DNA from: Pseudomonas marginalis
GTDB taxonomy: Bacteria > Pseudomonadota > Gammaproteobacteria > Pseudomonadales > Pseudomonadaceae
Assembly (NCBI RefSeq): GCF_001645105.1
Contig: NZ_LKEG01000060.1
Span: 140,383-204,382 of the forward strand
DNA: 64,000 nucleotides
Direction of reading: 5' to 3'
Below are positions 16,837-25,441 of the stretch, in pieces. The notes below the pieces were generated by a model. That model was not told where the DNA came from. It saw nothing but the letters and a program-made list of their open reading frames with translations, and made no database searches. How positions within the stretch are numbered: position 1 is the stretch's first letter; every line of letters starts with the position of its first letter. The position numbers and the translations under genes are program-made.

Positions 16837-17639
16837 GACCGCGGCTCCTGAGGCTGCCAGCTCGGTGGACGTTTTTGCAGGAAGGCGCGCAAGCCTTCCT
16901 GGCCCTCGGCGCTCACGCGAATGCGCGCAATGGCGTTTTCGCAGTAGCGGCGCAAGGCCGGGGTGAGGGCGCCGTTGCCCACTTCGCGCAGCAAGTCCTT
17001 GCTGGCGCGCATCGCCGCCGGGCTGTTGTGCAGCAGGTTGGCGATCCACTGTTCGACCTGACGGTCCAGCTCGCCAATCGGGTAACTCTCTGCCAGCAAA
17101 CCGATGTCCCGCGCGCGTTGGCCGCCAAAGCGCTCGGCGGTCAGGGCATAGCGCCGCGCCGCGCGTTCGCCGATGGCTTGCACCACGAACGGGCTGATCA
17201 CGGCCGGCGCCAGGCCGATGCGTACTTCCGACAGGCAGAACTGCGCGTCATCCGCGCCAATTGCCATGTCACAGCAACTGATCAAGCCCAGCGCGCCACC
17301 GTAGGCTGCGCCTTGCACTACTGCGAGGGTCGGGATTTTCAGCTTGGCCAGGTTGTACATCAGCTCCGCCAGTTCGCGGGCATCGTCCAGGTTGGTGTGG
17401 TAGTCCAACTCGGCCGATTGCTGCATCCAGGCCAGGTCGGCACCGGCGCTGAAGTGTTTGCCGCGCCCGCGCAGCACCAGAAAACGCAGGGACGGATCGC
17501 CTTGCACCTGGTCGAGGGCGATGATCAGTTCGCGGATCATCTCGGCATTGAACGCGTTGTTCTTGGCTTCACGACTAAGCCACAGCGTGGCAAAACCACG
17601 GCTGTCGGTGATCAGTTCGAGGGTATTGAAATCGCTCAT
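16833..17639 (-). CDS. liuC: Methylglutaconyl-CoA hydratase (enoyl-CoA hydratase family)
   Basis: A 268-residue crotonase-fold enzyme that hydrates 3-methylglutaconyl-CoA to HMG-CoA. The oxyanion-hole segments are visible as FSAGADLAWM (near residue 65) and GAAYGGALGLISCCDMAI (near 105), with the usual AQFCLSEVRIGLAPA. The ATG at 17639 is preferred over 17654. It sits between the two carboxylase subunit genes exactly as in P. aeruginosa liuABCDE, and overlaps liuD by four bases. Confidence 0.93.
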   Translation of the reverse strand: MSDFNTLELITDSRGFATLWLSREAKNNAFNAEMIRELIIALDQVQGDPSLRFLVLRGRGKHFSAGADLAWMQQSAELDYHTNLDDARELAELMYNLAKLKIPTLAVVQGAAYGGALGLISCCDMAIGADDAQFCLSEVRIGLAPAVISPFVVQAIGERAARRYALTAERFGGQRARDIGLLAESYPIGELDRQVEQWIANLLHNSPAAMRASKDLLREVGNGALTPALRRYCENAIARIRVSAEGQEGLRAFLQKRPPSWQPQEPRS

Positions 17640-17654
17640 GGGGTACGGCTCCAT

Positions 17655-19262
17655 TTACATGCGGAACACGCCGAAGCGGCTCGGCTCGATGGGGGCATTC
17701 AGCGAGGCGGACAAGGCCAGTGCCAGCACGTCACGGGTCTGCAACGGGTCAATTACGCCGTCGTCCCACAGGCGCGCGCTGGAATAGTAGGGGTGGCCCT
17801 GGGTGTCGTACTGGTCGAGGATCGGCTGCTTGATTGCCGCCTCTTCTTCGGCGCTGAATTCCACGCCCGCGCGTTCGGCTTGCTCGCGCTTGACCTGCAC
17901 CAGCACACCGGCCGCCTGCTCGGCGCCCATCACGCCAATGCGTGCATTCGGCCACATCCACAGGAAACGTGGGTCGTAGGCGCGGCCACACATGCCGTAG
18001 TTACCCGCGCCAAAGCTGCCGCCGATGATCACCGTAAACTTCGGCACCTTGGCGCAGGCCACTGCGGTGACCAGCTTGGCGCCGTGCTTGGCGATGCCAC
18101 CGGCTTCGTACTTCTGGCCGACCATGAAGCCGGTGATGTTCTGCAGGAACAACAGGGGAATGCCGCGCTGGCAGGCCAGCTCGATAAAGTGCGCGCCTTT
18201 TTGCGCGGCTTCGGCGAACAGAATCCCGTTGTTGGCCAGGACCGCAATCGGGTAGCCGTTCAAGTGCGCAAAACCGCACACCAGGGTGGTCCCAAACAGC
18301 GCCTTGAACTCATCGAACACTGAACCGTCGACCAGGCGTGCGATCACTTCGCGCACATCAAAGGGCTGCTTGGCGTCGGCCGGGATAACCCCGTAGAGCT
18401 CTTCGCTGCTGTACAACGGCGCCACGGGCGGGCGTTGCAGCAACTCGCCCTGTTTGCGCCAATTGAGGTTGGCCACGCTGCGGCGGGCCAGCGCCAATGC
18501 GTGTTCATCGCTGTCGGCATAGTGGTCGGCCACGCCGGAGACCTTGCAGTGCACATCGGCACCGCCGAGGTCTTCGGCGCTGACCACTTCACCGGTCGCG
18601 GCTTTCACCAGCGGCGGGCCCGCGAGGAAGATGGTGGCCTGGTTGCGCACCATGATCGCTTCGTCGGCCATCGCCGGCACATACGCGCCACCGGCAGTGC
18701 ACGAGCCCATCACCACGGCGATCTGCGGAATGCCTTGGGCGCTCATGTTGGCTTGGTTGAAGAAGATCCGGCCGAAATGCTCGCGATCGGGAAACACTTC
18801 GTCCTGGCGCGGCAGATTGGCGCCGCCGGAGTCCACCAGGTAGATGCACGGCAGGCGGTTCTGCTCGGCAATGGTCTGCGCGCGCAGGTGTTTTTTGACC
18901 GTGAGCGGGTAGTAGGAACCGCCTTTCACCGTGGCGTCGTTGGCGACGATCATGCATTCGACGCCTTCCACGCAGCCGATCCCGGCGATCACCCCCGCCG
19001 CCGGTACGTCTTCGCCGTACACCTGATGGGCGGCCAGTTGGCTGAGTTCAAGAAACGGCGAGCCGGGGTCGAGCAAACGATTGATGCGCTCGCGAGGCAG
19101 CAGTTTGCCGCGCGAGGTGTGCCGCTCCTGGGCCTTGGCGCCGCCGCCTTGTTGCACGTGGGCGAGCAGGGTGTGCAGGGCGTCGACCTGTTGGCGCATC
19201 GCCGCGCTGTTGGCGGCAAACTCCGCCGAGCGTGGGTTGAGCTGGCTGTGCAAGGTGGCCAT
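17655..19262 (-). CDS. liuB: 3-methylcrotonyl-CoA carboxylase carboxyltransferase (beta) subunit
   Basis: A 535-residue carboxyltransferase of the acetyl-CoA/propionyl-CoA carboxylase beta family. The conserved segments are GGGAKAQERHTSRGKLLPRERI at the N-terminus, GSCTAGGAYVPAM near residue 185 and GGSFGAGNYGMCGRAYDP near 415, the two oxyanion-hole turns. It transfers CO2 from biotin on LiuD to 3-methylcrotonyl-CoA. It lies 11 bases after liuA and 15 bases before liuC in one operon. Confidence 0.95.
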   Translation of the reverse strand: MATLHSQLNPRSAEFAANSAAMRQQVDALHTLLAHVQQGGGAKAQERHTSRGKLLPRERINRLLDPGSPFLELSQLAAHQVYGEDVPAAGVIAGIGCVEGVECMIVANDATVKGGSYYPLTVKKHLRAQTIAEQNRLPCIYLVDSGGANLPRQDEVFPDREHFGRIFFNQANMSAQGIPQIAVVMGSCTAGGAYVPAMADEAIMVRNQATIFLAGPPLVKAATGEVVSAEDLGGADVHCKVSGVADHYADSDEHALALARRSVANLNWRKQGELLQRPPVAPLYSSEELYGVIPADAKQPFDVREVIARLVDGSVFDEFKALFGTTLVCGFAHLNGYPIAVLANNGILFAEAAQKGAHFIELACQRGIPLLFLQNITGFMVGQKYEAGGIAKHGAKLVTAVACAKVPKFTVIIGGSFGAGNYGMCGRAYDPRFLWMWPNARIGVMGAEQAAGVLVQVKREQAERAGVEFSAEEEAAIKQPILDQYDTQGHPYYSSARLWDDGVIDPLQTRDVLALALSASLNAPIEPSRFGVFRM

Positions 19263-19273
19263 GGTGCGCTCCT

Positions 19274-20437
19274 TCAGCGGGTTTCGTTGAAGAGTTCGCG
19301 ACCGATCAGCATCCGGCGGATCTCACTGGTGCCGGCGCCGATCTCATACAATTTGGCGTCACGCAGCAGGCGCCCGGCCGGGAATTCATTGATATAGCCA
19401 TTGCCGCCCAGGATCTGGATGGCATCAAGGGCCATTTGCGTGGCGCGTTCGGCGCTGTAGAGGATCACCCCGGCCGCGTCCTTGCGCGTGGTCTCGCCAC
19501 GCTCGCACGCCTGGGCCACCGCGTAGAGGTAGGCGCGGCTGGCGTTGAGTTGGGTGTACATGTCGGCGACCTTGCCCTGGATCAGCTGGAATTCGCCGAT
19601 GCTCTGGCCGAACTGCTTGCGGTCGTGGATGTAGGGCACGATCAGGTCCATGCACGCCTGCATGATCCCGGTGGGGCCGCCGGACAGCACCACGCGCTCG
19701 TAGTCGAGGCCGCTCATCAGCACTTTGACGCCGCCATTGAGCACGCCGAGGATGTTTTCCTGCGGCACTTGCACGTCATCGAAAAACAGCTCGCAGGTGT
19801 TGGAGCCGCGCATGCCCAGTTTGTCGAACTTGTTGCTGCGGCTGAAGCCTTTCCAGTCGCGCTCGACAATGAACGCGGTGATGCCGTGAGGGCCCTTTTC
19901 CAGGTCGGTCTTGGCGTAGATCACATAGGTGCTGGCGTCGGGGCCGTTGGTGATCCAGGTTTTGCTGCCGTTGAGCACGTAATGATCGCCGCGTTTATCG
20001 GCGCGCAGTTTCATCGAAACCACATCGGAGCCGGCATTCGGCTCACTCATGGCCAGGGCGCCGACGTGTTCGCCGCTGATGAGTTTGGGCAGGTAGTTGA
20101 GTTTTTGTTCGTGGTTGCCGTTGCGGTTGATCTGGTTCACGCATAGGTTGGAATGCGCGCCGTAGGACAGCGCCACTGACGCCGAGCCCCGGCTGATCTC
20201 CTCCATCGCCACCACGTGGGCCAGGTAACCCAGGCCGGCGCCGCCGTACTCTTCCGGCACGGTGATGCCCAGCAGGCCCATGTCGCCGAACTTACGCCAC
20301 AGGTCGGCGGGGAACAGGTTGTCGATGTCGATCTGGGCCGCGCGGGGCGCGATTTCCTTGCCCACGAAGGACTGCACCTGGTCGCGCAGCATGTCGATGG
20401 TTTCACCGAGGGCGAAGTTCAGGGACGGGTAACTCAT
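19274..20437 (-). CDS. liuA: Isovaleryl-CoA dehydrogenase
   Basis: A 387-residue FAD acyl-CoA dehydrogenase, first enzyme of the liu operon, converting isovaleryl-CoA to 3-methylcrotonyl-CoA and passing electrons to ETF. N-terminal helical domain, the middle beta domain with AMSEPNAGSDVVSMKLRA, and the C-terminal domain with FGQSIGEFQLIQGKVADM and the terminal QILGGNGYINEFPAGRLLRD. Isovaleryl-CoA dehydrogenases place the catalytic Glu in the middle of the sequence; GLDYERVVLSGG near residue 250 fits. Two LiuR-like palindromes lie just upstream in the divergent promoter region. Confidence 0.95.
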   Translation of the reverse strand: MSYPSLNFALGETIDMLRDQVQSFVGKEIAPRAAQIDIDNLFPADLWRKFGDMGLLGITVPEEYGGAGLGYLAHVVAMEEISRGSASVALSYGAHSNLCVNQINRNGNHEQKLNYLPKLISGEHVGALAMSEPNAGSDVVSMKLRADKRGDHYVLNGSKTWITNGPDASTYVIYAKTDLEKGPHGITAFIVERDWKGFSRSNKFDKLGMRGSNTCELFFDDVQVPQENILGVLNGGVKVLMSGLDYERVVLSGGPTGIMQACMDLIVPYIHDRKQFGQSIGEFQLIQGKVADMYTQLNASRAYLYAVAQACERGETTRKDAAGVILYSAERATQMALDAIQILGGNGYINEFPAGRLLRDAKLYEIGAGTSEIRRMLIGRELFNETR

Positions 20438-20500
20438 GACAGGCACCTTAATGTGAGCATTGTTTTTGTGTGGAGGGCGCGCCAGGGGAGGGCGCTCACC

Positions 20501-20516
20501 TTTACGTTAACGTAAG
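20501..20516. promoter_or_regulatory. LiuR-like operator 1 (liuA / acyl-CoA synthetase intergenic)
   Basis: TTTACGTTAACGTAAG contains the perfect palindrome TTACGTTAACGTAA. The same TTxACGTTxACGTxAA pattern recurs at 20544-20559 and upstream of liuR, so this is very probably a LiuR (MerR family) site. Confidence 0.8.
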
Positions 20517-20543
20517 CTTGCGTTGCGGCGCTGTCAATCGTAG

Positions 20544-20559
20544 TTTACGTTTACGTCAA
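20544..20559. promoter_or_regulatory. LiuR-like operator 2 (liuA / acyl-CoA synthetase intergenic)
   Basis: TTTACGTTTACGTCAA is a one-sided variant of the same palindrome, 43 bases from operator 1 and 28 bases before the synthetase start. Two sites in one divergent region suggest joint control of liuA and the synthetase. Confidence 0.75.
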
Positions 20560-20586
20560 CCTACAAAAAAGACAACAGGGGTCGTT

Positions 20587-22224
20587 ATGGATCAATCGAA
20601 TCAGAGCTACAGTCGTGGCCCTCAGGACAAAGCCTTGCTGGCCATGACCATCGGCCAGGCCTTTGATAGCACGGTTGCGCAGCATCCTGACGGCGAGGCC
20701 CTGGTGGTGCGCCACCAGCAGCTTCGCTACACCTGGCGGCAGTTGGCCGAGGCGGTGGATGTACACGCCCGCGCTTTTCTTGCCTTGGGCATGCAGGCCG
20801 GCGATCGCCTGGGTATCTGGGCGCCCAATTGCGCCGAGTGGTGCATCAGCCAGATCGCCAGCGCCAAGCTCGGGGTCATCCTGGTCAATATCAACCCGGC
20901 CTACCGCAGCAGTGAACTGGACTACGTGCTCAAGCAGTCCGGCTGCCAGTGGCTGGTGTGTGCCGGGTCGTTCAAGACTTCCGATTACCACGCGATGCTG
21001 CAGGCGCTGAAGCCGGACCTGCGCGGCATGATCAGCCTCGACCCTAACCCGCCACCGGGATTCCTGCCCTGGTCGCAGCTGGCAGCGCGCGGTGCAGGCA
21101 TCCCGTTCGAGCAACTGCATGCCCGCCAGGCCGCTCTGCATTTCGATCAACCGGTGAATATCCAGTACACCTCCGGCACCACTGGCTTTCCCAAAGGTGC
21201 CACCCTCAGCCACCACAACATCCTCAATAACGGCTACATGGTCGGCGAAAGCCTGGGCCTCACCGCGCAGGACCGCCTGGTGATCCCGGTGCCGTTGTAT
21301 CACTGCTTCGGCATGGTCATGGGCAACCTCGGTTGCATCACCCACGGCACCACCATGATCTACCCGAATGACGGCTTCGACCCGCTGCTGACCCTCACCG
21401 CCGTCGCCGAGGAGCGCGCCACTGGCCTGTACGGCGTGCCCACCATGTTTATCGCCATGCTCGATCACCCACGCCTGCGCGACTTTGACCTGTCCACCCT
21501 GCGCACCGGCATCATGGCCGGCGCCACGTGCCCCATCGAAGTGATGCGCCGGGTCATCAGCGAGATGCACATGAGCGAGGTGCAGATTGCCTACGGCATG
21601 ACTGAGACCAGCCCGGTGTCCTTGCAAACCGGAGCGGATGACGACCTGGAACGCCGCGTGACCACCGTCGGGCGCACCCAGCCGCAGTTGGAAAACAAGA
21701 TCATCGACGCCGATGGCAATACGATTGCGCGTGGCGAGATCGGCGAGTTGTGCACCCGTGGTTACAGCGTGATGCTCGGCTACTGGACCAACCCCGACGC
21801 CACCCGCGAGGCCATCGACGACGCCGGCTGGATGCACACCGGTGACCTGGCGAGCATGGACGCCCACGGCTACGTGTGCATCGCCGGGCGCAACAAAGAC
21901 ATGATCATTCGCGGCGGCGAGAACGTGTACCCGCGTGAGCTGGAGGAGTTTTTCTTCACCCACCCGGCGGTGGCGGATGTGCAGGTCATCGGCATTCCGG
22001 ATGAGCGCTACGGTGAAGCCATCGTCGCCTGGATCAAGTTCCATCCCGGCCATGTGGCCAATGAGCTTGAGCTGCAAACCTGGTGCAAGGGCCGCATTGC
22101 GCACTTCAAGACGCCCAAGCACTTCAAGTTCGTGGAGGCATTCCCCATGACGGTCACGGGCAAGATCCAGAAATTCCGCATGCGCGAAATCTCCATCGAA
22201 GAGCTGCGCACGCAGTCTCAGTAA
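20587..22224 (+). CDS. Acyl-CoA synthetase (AMP-binding, ACSF2-like) in the liu locus
   Basis: A 545-residue adenylate-forming acyl-CoA ligase. The P-loop YTSGTTGFPKGATLS lies near residue 198, the aromatic/Glu motif YGMTETSP near 338, the TGD motif in WMHTGDLASMD near 418 and the C-terminal catalytic lysine in VTGKIQKF near 525, all intact. It is divergent from liuA and shares the LiuR-like operators, so it likely activates a leucine- or terpenoid-pathway acid such as isovalerate or acetoacetate. The substrate is inference. The ATG at 20587 follows the operators; the longer frame from 20470 runs through them and is unlikely. Confidence 0.88.
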   Translation: MDQSNQSYSRGPQDKALLAMTIGQAFDSTVAQHPDGEALVVRHQQLRYTWRQLAEAVDVHARAFLALGMQAGDRLGIWAPNCAEWCISQIASAKLGVILVNINPAYRSSELDYVLKQSGCQWLVCAGSFKTSDYHAMLQALKPDLRGMISLDPNPPPGFLPWSQLAARGAGIPFEQLHARQAALHFDQPVNIQYTSGTTGFPKGATLSHHNILNNGYMVGESLGLTAQDRLVIPVPLYHCFGMVMGNLGCITHGTTMIYPNDGFDPLLTLTAVAEERATGLYGVPTMFIAMLDHPRLRDFDLSTLRTGIMAGATCPIEVMRRVISEMHMSEVQIAYGMTETSPVSLQTGADDDLERRVTTVGRTQPQLENKIIDADGNTIARGEIGELCTRGYSVMLGYWTNPDATREAIDDAGWMHTGDLASMDAHGYVCIAGRNKDMIIRGGENVYPRELEEFFFTHPAVADVQVIGIPDERYGEAIVAWIKFHPGHVANELELQTWCKGRIAHFKTPKHFKFVEAFPMTVTGKIQKFRMREISIEELRTQSQ

Positions 22225-22237
22225 CACCACAGAACCC

Positions 22238-22267
22238 ATGTGGGAGGGGGCTTGCTCCCTCACATGT
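22238..22267. repeat. REP-like palindrome downstream of the acyl-CoA synthetase
   Basis: ATGTGAGGGAG...-type palindrome (ATGTGGGAGGGGGCTTGCTCCCTCACAT) fold-back 13 bases after the synthetase stop. Same family as other elements in the window. Confidence 0.65.
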
Positions 22268-22309
22268 TGGCTGCAGTGAATCAACACATGAACGAAACGC
22301 AGAAAGCAC

Positions 22310-22338
22310 AAAGGGGACCCGAGGGTCCCCTTTAATTT
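22310..22338 (+). terminator. Rho-independent terminator after the acyl-CoA synthetase
   Basis: AAAGGGGACCC-ga-GGGTCCCCTTT gives an 11-base-pair stem followed by AATTTGT. Reads well in the plus direction for the synthetase gene and, being symmetric, could also stop leftward transcription from liuE. Confidence 0.75.
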
Positions 22339-22837
22339 GTCGTTGCGTGCTCTTTTTTTATTATTGAGGGGCGGTCTATTGTTGTTTTTGGCAACCGTTA
22401 CCCTTTACCGCTGTTTTTGGCGACCCCCATTCGGGGTCAAGAGCAAACGTATTTTTTTGAGCGCTGATCTGCTTCTTCGTTATCGATCCAACCAGTGGGT
22501 AGCTACCTGAGGTAGTTTTATTTTTCTCTAACCGGTTGCGGGTTTCGGCACGCCGTACCCTGCGAAGCACATCTTCTCCAAAAAAATCTGTTAGCTGCGT
22601 CTCTGCCGTGTTGTTTTTGTTATGTCAGAGTCGTTTCGTCTTATTTTTATTAGGCTTGGTGCTTTTTATTCTTGTTATGCCATAGAGATAGCAGAAGCCG
22701 TGCCAACTTTTAAAAAGTCTTTAAAATCAAGGGTTTGATTTTTTGGTGGGAAATGTCCTGCGGCAAATACGACAAAATATGTTCCCGTGTTACTCGATGT
22801 GTAGGCGTGCGGTAACACATTGTCACGGCTACGCTAC
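22339..22837. other. AT-rich gap inside the liu locus without a recognised gene
   Basis: About 500 bases between the synthetase terminator and liuE are clearly richer in A and T than their surroundings, with many T runs (for example near 22352, 22451, 22520, 22640). One minus frame of 64 codons (22376-22570, GTG start, lysine- and asparagine-rich) is open but has no ribosome site I trust. The region also contains a small hairpin CGACCCCcattcgGGGTC near 22421. Most likely an inserted, decayed or non-coding segment. Confidence 0.5.
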
Positions 22838-23737
22838 TCAACCGGTGTTACGCGCCTTGGCCACGCGCGACCCGGTGGGTCGGCCCAACACGTTGCTGAT
22901 TTGCTGGCCCGCGCCAATCAATGCCTGCAGGTCGATACCGGTCTCGATGCCCAGGCCGTTGAGCAGGTACAGCACATCTTCGGTGGCGACGTTACCGCTG
23001 GCGCCCTTGGCGTAGGGGCAGCCGCCGAGGCCCGCGATAGAGCTGTCGAACACCGCGATGCCCTCCAGCAGGCTGGCGTAGATATTCGCGATAGCCTGGC
23101 CATACGTATCGTGGAAGTGCCCCGCCAGCTTGTCTCGTGGCACCTGCGCGCCGACCACCTCGAACAGCCGCCGCGTGGCGCCCGCCGTGCCGGTGCCGAT
23201 GGTGTCGCCCAGGGACACCTCATAGCAGCCCATGGAATACAACTCCCGCGCGACCGCCGCCACTTGCGCCGGCGCAATCTCGCCTTCATACGGGCAGCCC
23301 AGCACGCACGACACATAACCACGCACGCTGATTCCGTGCTGCCTGGCCGCCGCCATGATCGGCGCAAAGCGTTCCAGGCTTTCGCTGATGGAACAATTGA
23401 TATTGCGCTGGGAAAACGCCTCGGACGCAGCCGCAAACACCGCCACTTCCTTCACGCCGGCTGCCAATGCGTCCTCGAAACCGCGCAGGTTCGGCGCCAG
23501 GGCACCGTAGGTCACGCCGGGCCTGCGCTGGATCTGCGCGAATACCTCGGCCGAGCCGGCCATCTGCGGCACCCACTTGGGCGACACGAAACTGCCGACT
23601 TCGATATAGCTCAAGCCGGCAGCGCTGAGTGCGTCCACCAACCGGACTTTGTCCGCCACGCTGATAGGTTGGGCTTCGTTCTGCAGGCCGTCGCGCGGGC
23701 CGACTTCCACCAGGCGTACGTGTGAGGGGAGGGACAT
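22838..23737 (-). CDS. liuE: Hydroxymethylglutaryl-CoA lyase
   Basis: A 299-residue HMG-CoA lyase (HMGL-like TIM barrel) that splits HMG-CoA to acetoacetate and acetyl-CoA, the last step of leucine breakdown. The N-terminal VEVGPRDGLQNEAQ holds the metal/catalytic Arg-Asp pair, GHFHDTYGQAIANI carries the metal-binding His-x-His, and GGCPYAKGASGNVATEDVLY is the family signature containing the catalytic Cys. The gene follows liuR by 16 bases, forming a liuR-liuE operon separated from liuABCD by the synthetase gene and the AT-rich gap. Confidence 0.95.
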   Translation of the reverse strand: MSLPSHVRLVEVGPRDGLQNEAQPISVADKVRLVDALSAAGLSYIEVGSFVSPKWVPQMAGSAEVFAQIQRRPGVTYGALAPNLRGFEDALAAGVKEVAVFAAASEAFSQRNINCSISESLERFAPIMAAARQHGISVRGYVSCVLGCPYEGEIAPAQVAAVARELYSMGCYEVSLGDTIGTGTAGATRRLFEVVGAQVPRDKLAGHFHDTYGQAIANIYASLLEGIAVFDSSIAGLGGCPYAKGASGNVATEDVLYLLNGLGIETGIDLQALIGAGQQISNVLGRPTGSRVAKARNTG

Positions 23738-23753
23738 GGCAGTTACCTTCTGA

Positions 23754-24146
23754 TCAATGGCCGGCCTGGCGCAGGGTGGTGGCCAGGGCTTGGGTGCAGC
23801 GCTCTTCGGCGGTGTCCAGTTCCAGCTTCATCTGTTCGATATCCAGCAGTTGCTGTTCCAACTGCTCACGGCGCTCGGCGATTTTTGCCAGCATGCTGTT
23901 GAGTTGCACGTGGTTGCCACTGGTGGGGTCGTAGAGTTCGATCAGCTCGCGGCATTCCGCCAGGGAAAAGCCGATGCGTTTGCCGCGCAGGATCAGCTTG
24001 AGGCTGACCTTGTCGCGGGCCGAGTAGATACGCTCCTGGCCCCGGCGTTCCGGGGCCAGCAGCCCTTGTTCCTCATAGAAGCGAATGGCGCGCGTGGTGA
24101 TGTCGAGCTCGCGGGCGAGGTCGGAGATGCTGTAGGTCGTGCTCAT
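23754..24146 (-). CDS. liuR: MerR-family regulator of leucine/isovalerate catabolism
   Basis: A 130-residue MerR-type regulator: winged helix-turn-helix at residues ~1-75 (YSISDLARELDITTRAIRFYEEQGLLAPERRG), then a long dimerisation coiled coil (~80-125). No metal-binding cysteine cluster is seen, which fits the LiuR subgroup thought to sense a CoA thioester. A perfect palindrome of the LiuR type lies 45 bases upstream, and two more between liuA and the synthetase, suggesting control of all three promoters including its own. Confidence 0.92.
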   Translation of the reverse strand: MSTTYSISDLARELDITTRAIRFYEEQGLLAPERRGQERIYSARDKVSLKLILRGKRIGFSLAECRELIELYDPTSGNHVQLNSMLAKIAERREQLEQQLLDIEQMKLELDTAEERCTQALATTLRQAGH

Positions 24147-24190
24147 GGTAGTGCCCGAGAAGATGTCTTGGGCGCTAAGCTAATGGCTGC

Positions 24191-24206
24191 TTGACGTTAA
24201 CGTCAA
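24191..24206. promoter_or_regulatory. LiuR-like operator 3 upstream of liuR
   Basis: TTGACGTTAACGTCAA is a perfect 16-base palindrome, 45 bases before the liuR start. It matches the two sites in the liuA region in the ACGTTxACGT core. Confidence 0.85.
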
Positions 24207-24218
24207 GGGTCGCGCTCT

Positions 24219-24355
24219 TGTAGTGAGTGGGCTTGCCCCGCGCTGGGCGGCGAAGCCGCCCCAAACCAGGCGACCTGGGTTTATCTGGGACTCGGTGGTG
24301 TCTTTTCTAGGGCGGCTTCGCCACCCAGCGCGGGGCAAGCCCGCTCACTACAAGT
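24219..24355. repeat. Inverted pair of REP-like elements
   Basis: TAGTGAGTGGGCTTGCCCCGCGCTGGGCGGCGAAGCC at the left is repeated in inverted orientation at the right (GGCTTCGCCACCCAGCGCGGGGCAAGCCCGCTCACTA), with a ~40-base spacer. The pair can fold into a long cruciform between liuR and the LysR gene. Confidence 0.8.
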
Positions 24356-25290
24356 TAGGGTTGTTTGCCATCCAGTTTCTTTTCGTGGGCCGTGACCTGC
24401 TGGCACAACTCGATCATCTGCTCGCGCATCCAGCGGTTGGCCGGGTCCTGGTCAGTGCTTTCGTGCCAGTACAGGTGGGTTTCCACCGGTGGCACATCGT
24501 TGACCGGCAGGTTGAACCAGTGCAGTTCGTGGCGGCGGGCGAAGCGTTCGGGCACGGTCATGACCATGTCGGTCTGCTGCAACACTTGTGAAGCCATCAG
24601 GTAATGCTGGGAGCGCAGGGCGATCTTGCGCTGGATGCCCATCTTGCCCAAGGCCAGGTCGACGTGGCCCAAGCCGTTGCGGCGGCTGGAAATATGGATA
24701 TGGGTCAGCGACAGGTAGTCATCCAGGGTCAGTTTGTCCTTGCCGGCCATGGGATGGCCCTTGCGCATGGCGCACACGTAGCGGTCTTCCATCAGCTTGA
24801 CGTGACGTACCTGCGGATCGGTGTTCAACGGCGCATCCACGGCGAAGTCCAGGCGCCCGGCGGCGAGCTCCTTGGTGGTCTCGCGGCGTTTGGACAGGAA
24901 ACTCTCGATCACCACGGTGGGCGCCAGGCGGCGCAGGCGCTGGAACAGCAGCGGCAGGATCACCGCCTCGGTGAGGTCGGTCATGCTGATGCGGTAGGTC
25001 TTGGCCGCCTGCTGTGGGTTGAAAATGCGGCTTTCCTGCACCGACACCCGCAGCAACGACAACGCATTGCGCACCGGGCCGATGATGTTCTGCGCCATCG
25101 GCGTGGGCACCATGCCTTGGGCGGTACGCACGAACAGCGGATCGTTGAAGGTCTCACGCAGACGGGCTAGCGCGTTGGACACCGCCGGCTGGGTGATGCC
25201 GACAATCTGCCCGGCGCGGGTCAGGTTGGCTTCGGTGTAGATCGCGTCAAAGACGATAAACAGGTTGAGGTCGACCTTGCTCAGATTCAT
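24355..25290 (-). CDS. LysR-family transcriptional regulator
   Basis: A 311-residue LysR regulator. The winged helix-turn-helix spans residues ~6-65 (NLTRAGQIVGITQPAVSNALARLRE), followed by the linker helix and a periplasmic-binding-like effector domain (~95-300). It is divergent from the acyl-CoA dehydrogenase gene 151 bases away, the common arrangement for a LysR activator and its target. The effector cannot be read from sequence, though an acyl-CoA or fatty acid would suit the neighbour. Confidence 0.9.
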   Translation of the reverse strand: MNLSKVDLNLFIVFDAIYTEANLTRAGQIVGITQPAVSNALARLRETFNDPLFVRTAQGMVPTPMAQNIIGPVRNALSLLRVSVQESRIFNPQQAAKTYRISMTDLTEAVILPLLFQRLRRLAPTVVIESFLSKRRETTKELAAGRLDFAVDAPLNTDPQVRHVKLMEDRYVCAMRKGHPMAGKDKLTLDDYLSLTHIHISSRRNGLGHVDLALGKMGIQRKIALRSQHYLMASQVLQQTDMVMTVPERFARRHELHWFNLPVNDVPPVETHLYWHESTDQDPANRWMREQMIELCQQVTAHEKKLDGKQP

Positions 25291-25441
25291 TGCGTAGCGC
25301 TCTTATTGTTAGGTGGCCATACGTCGATCATATATCGGTGATGAATGTTAATACACGCCGAGAATAGGCTAGGTAAATTATCAACGCTGTTCTAGCATCG
25401 ATTGCATGACCTAAACAACCTCTCAGAGAAGGGAGCTGCTC

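Noticed and set aside
20470..20586. 39-residue N-terminal extension of the acyl-CoA synthetase
   Set aside because: The extension is read from the LiuR operator region and the family homology begins at the ATG at 20587.
22376..22570. 64-codon minus reading frame as a confident gene
   Set aside because: GTG start, no good ribosome site, AT-rich composition and no recognisable domain; reported only as part of the AT-rich gap.
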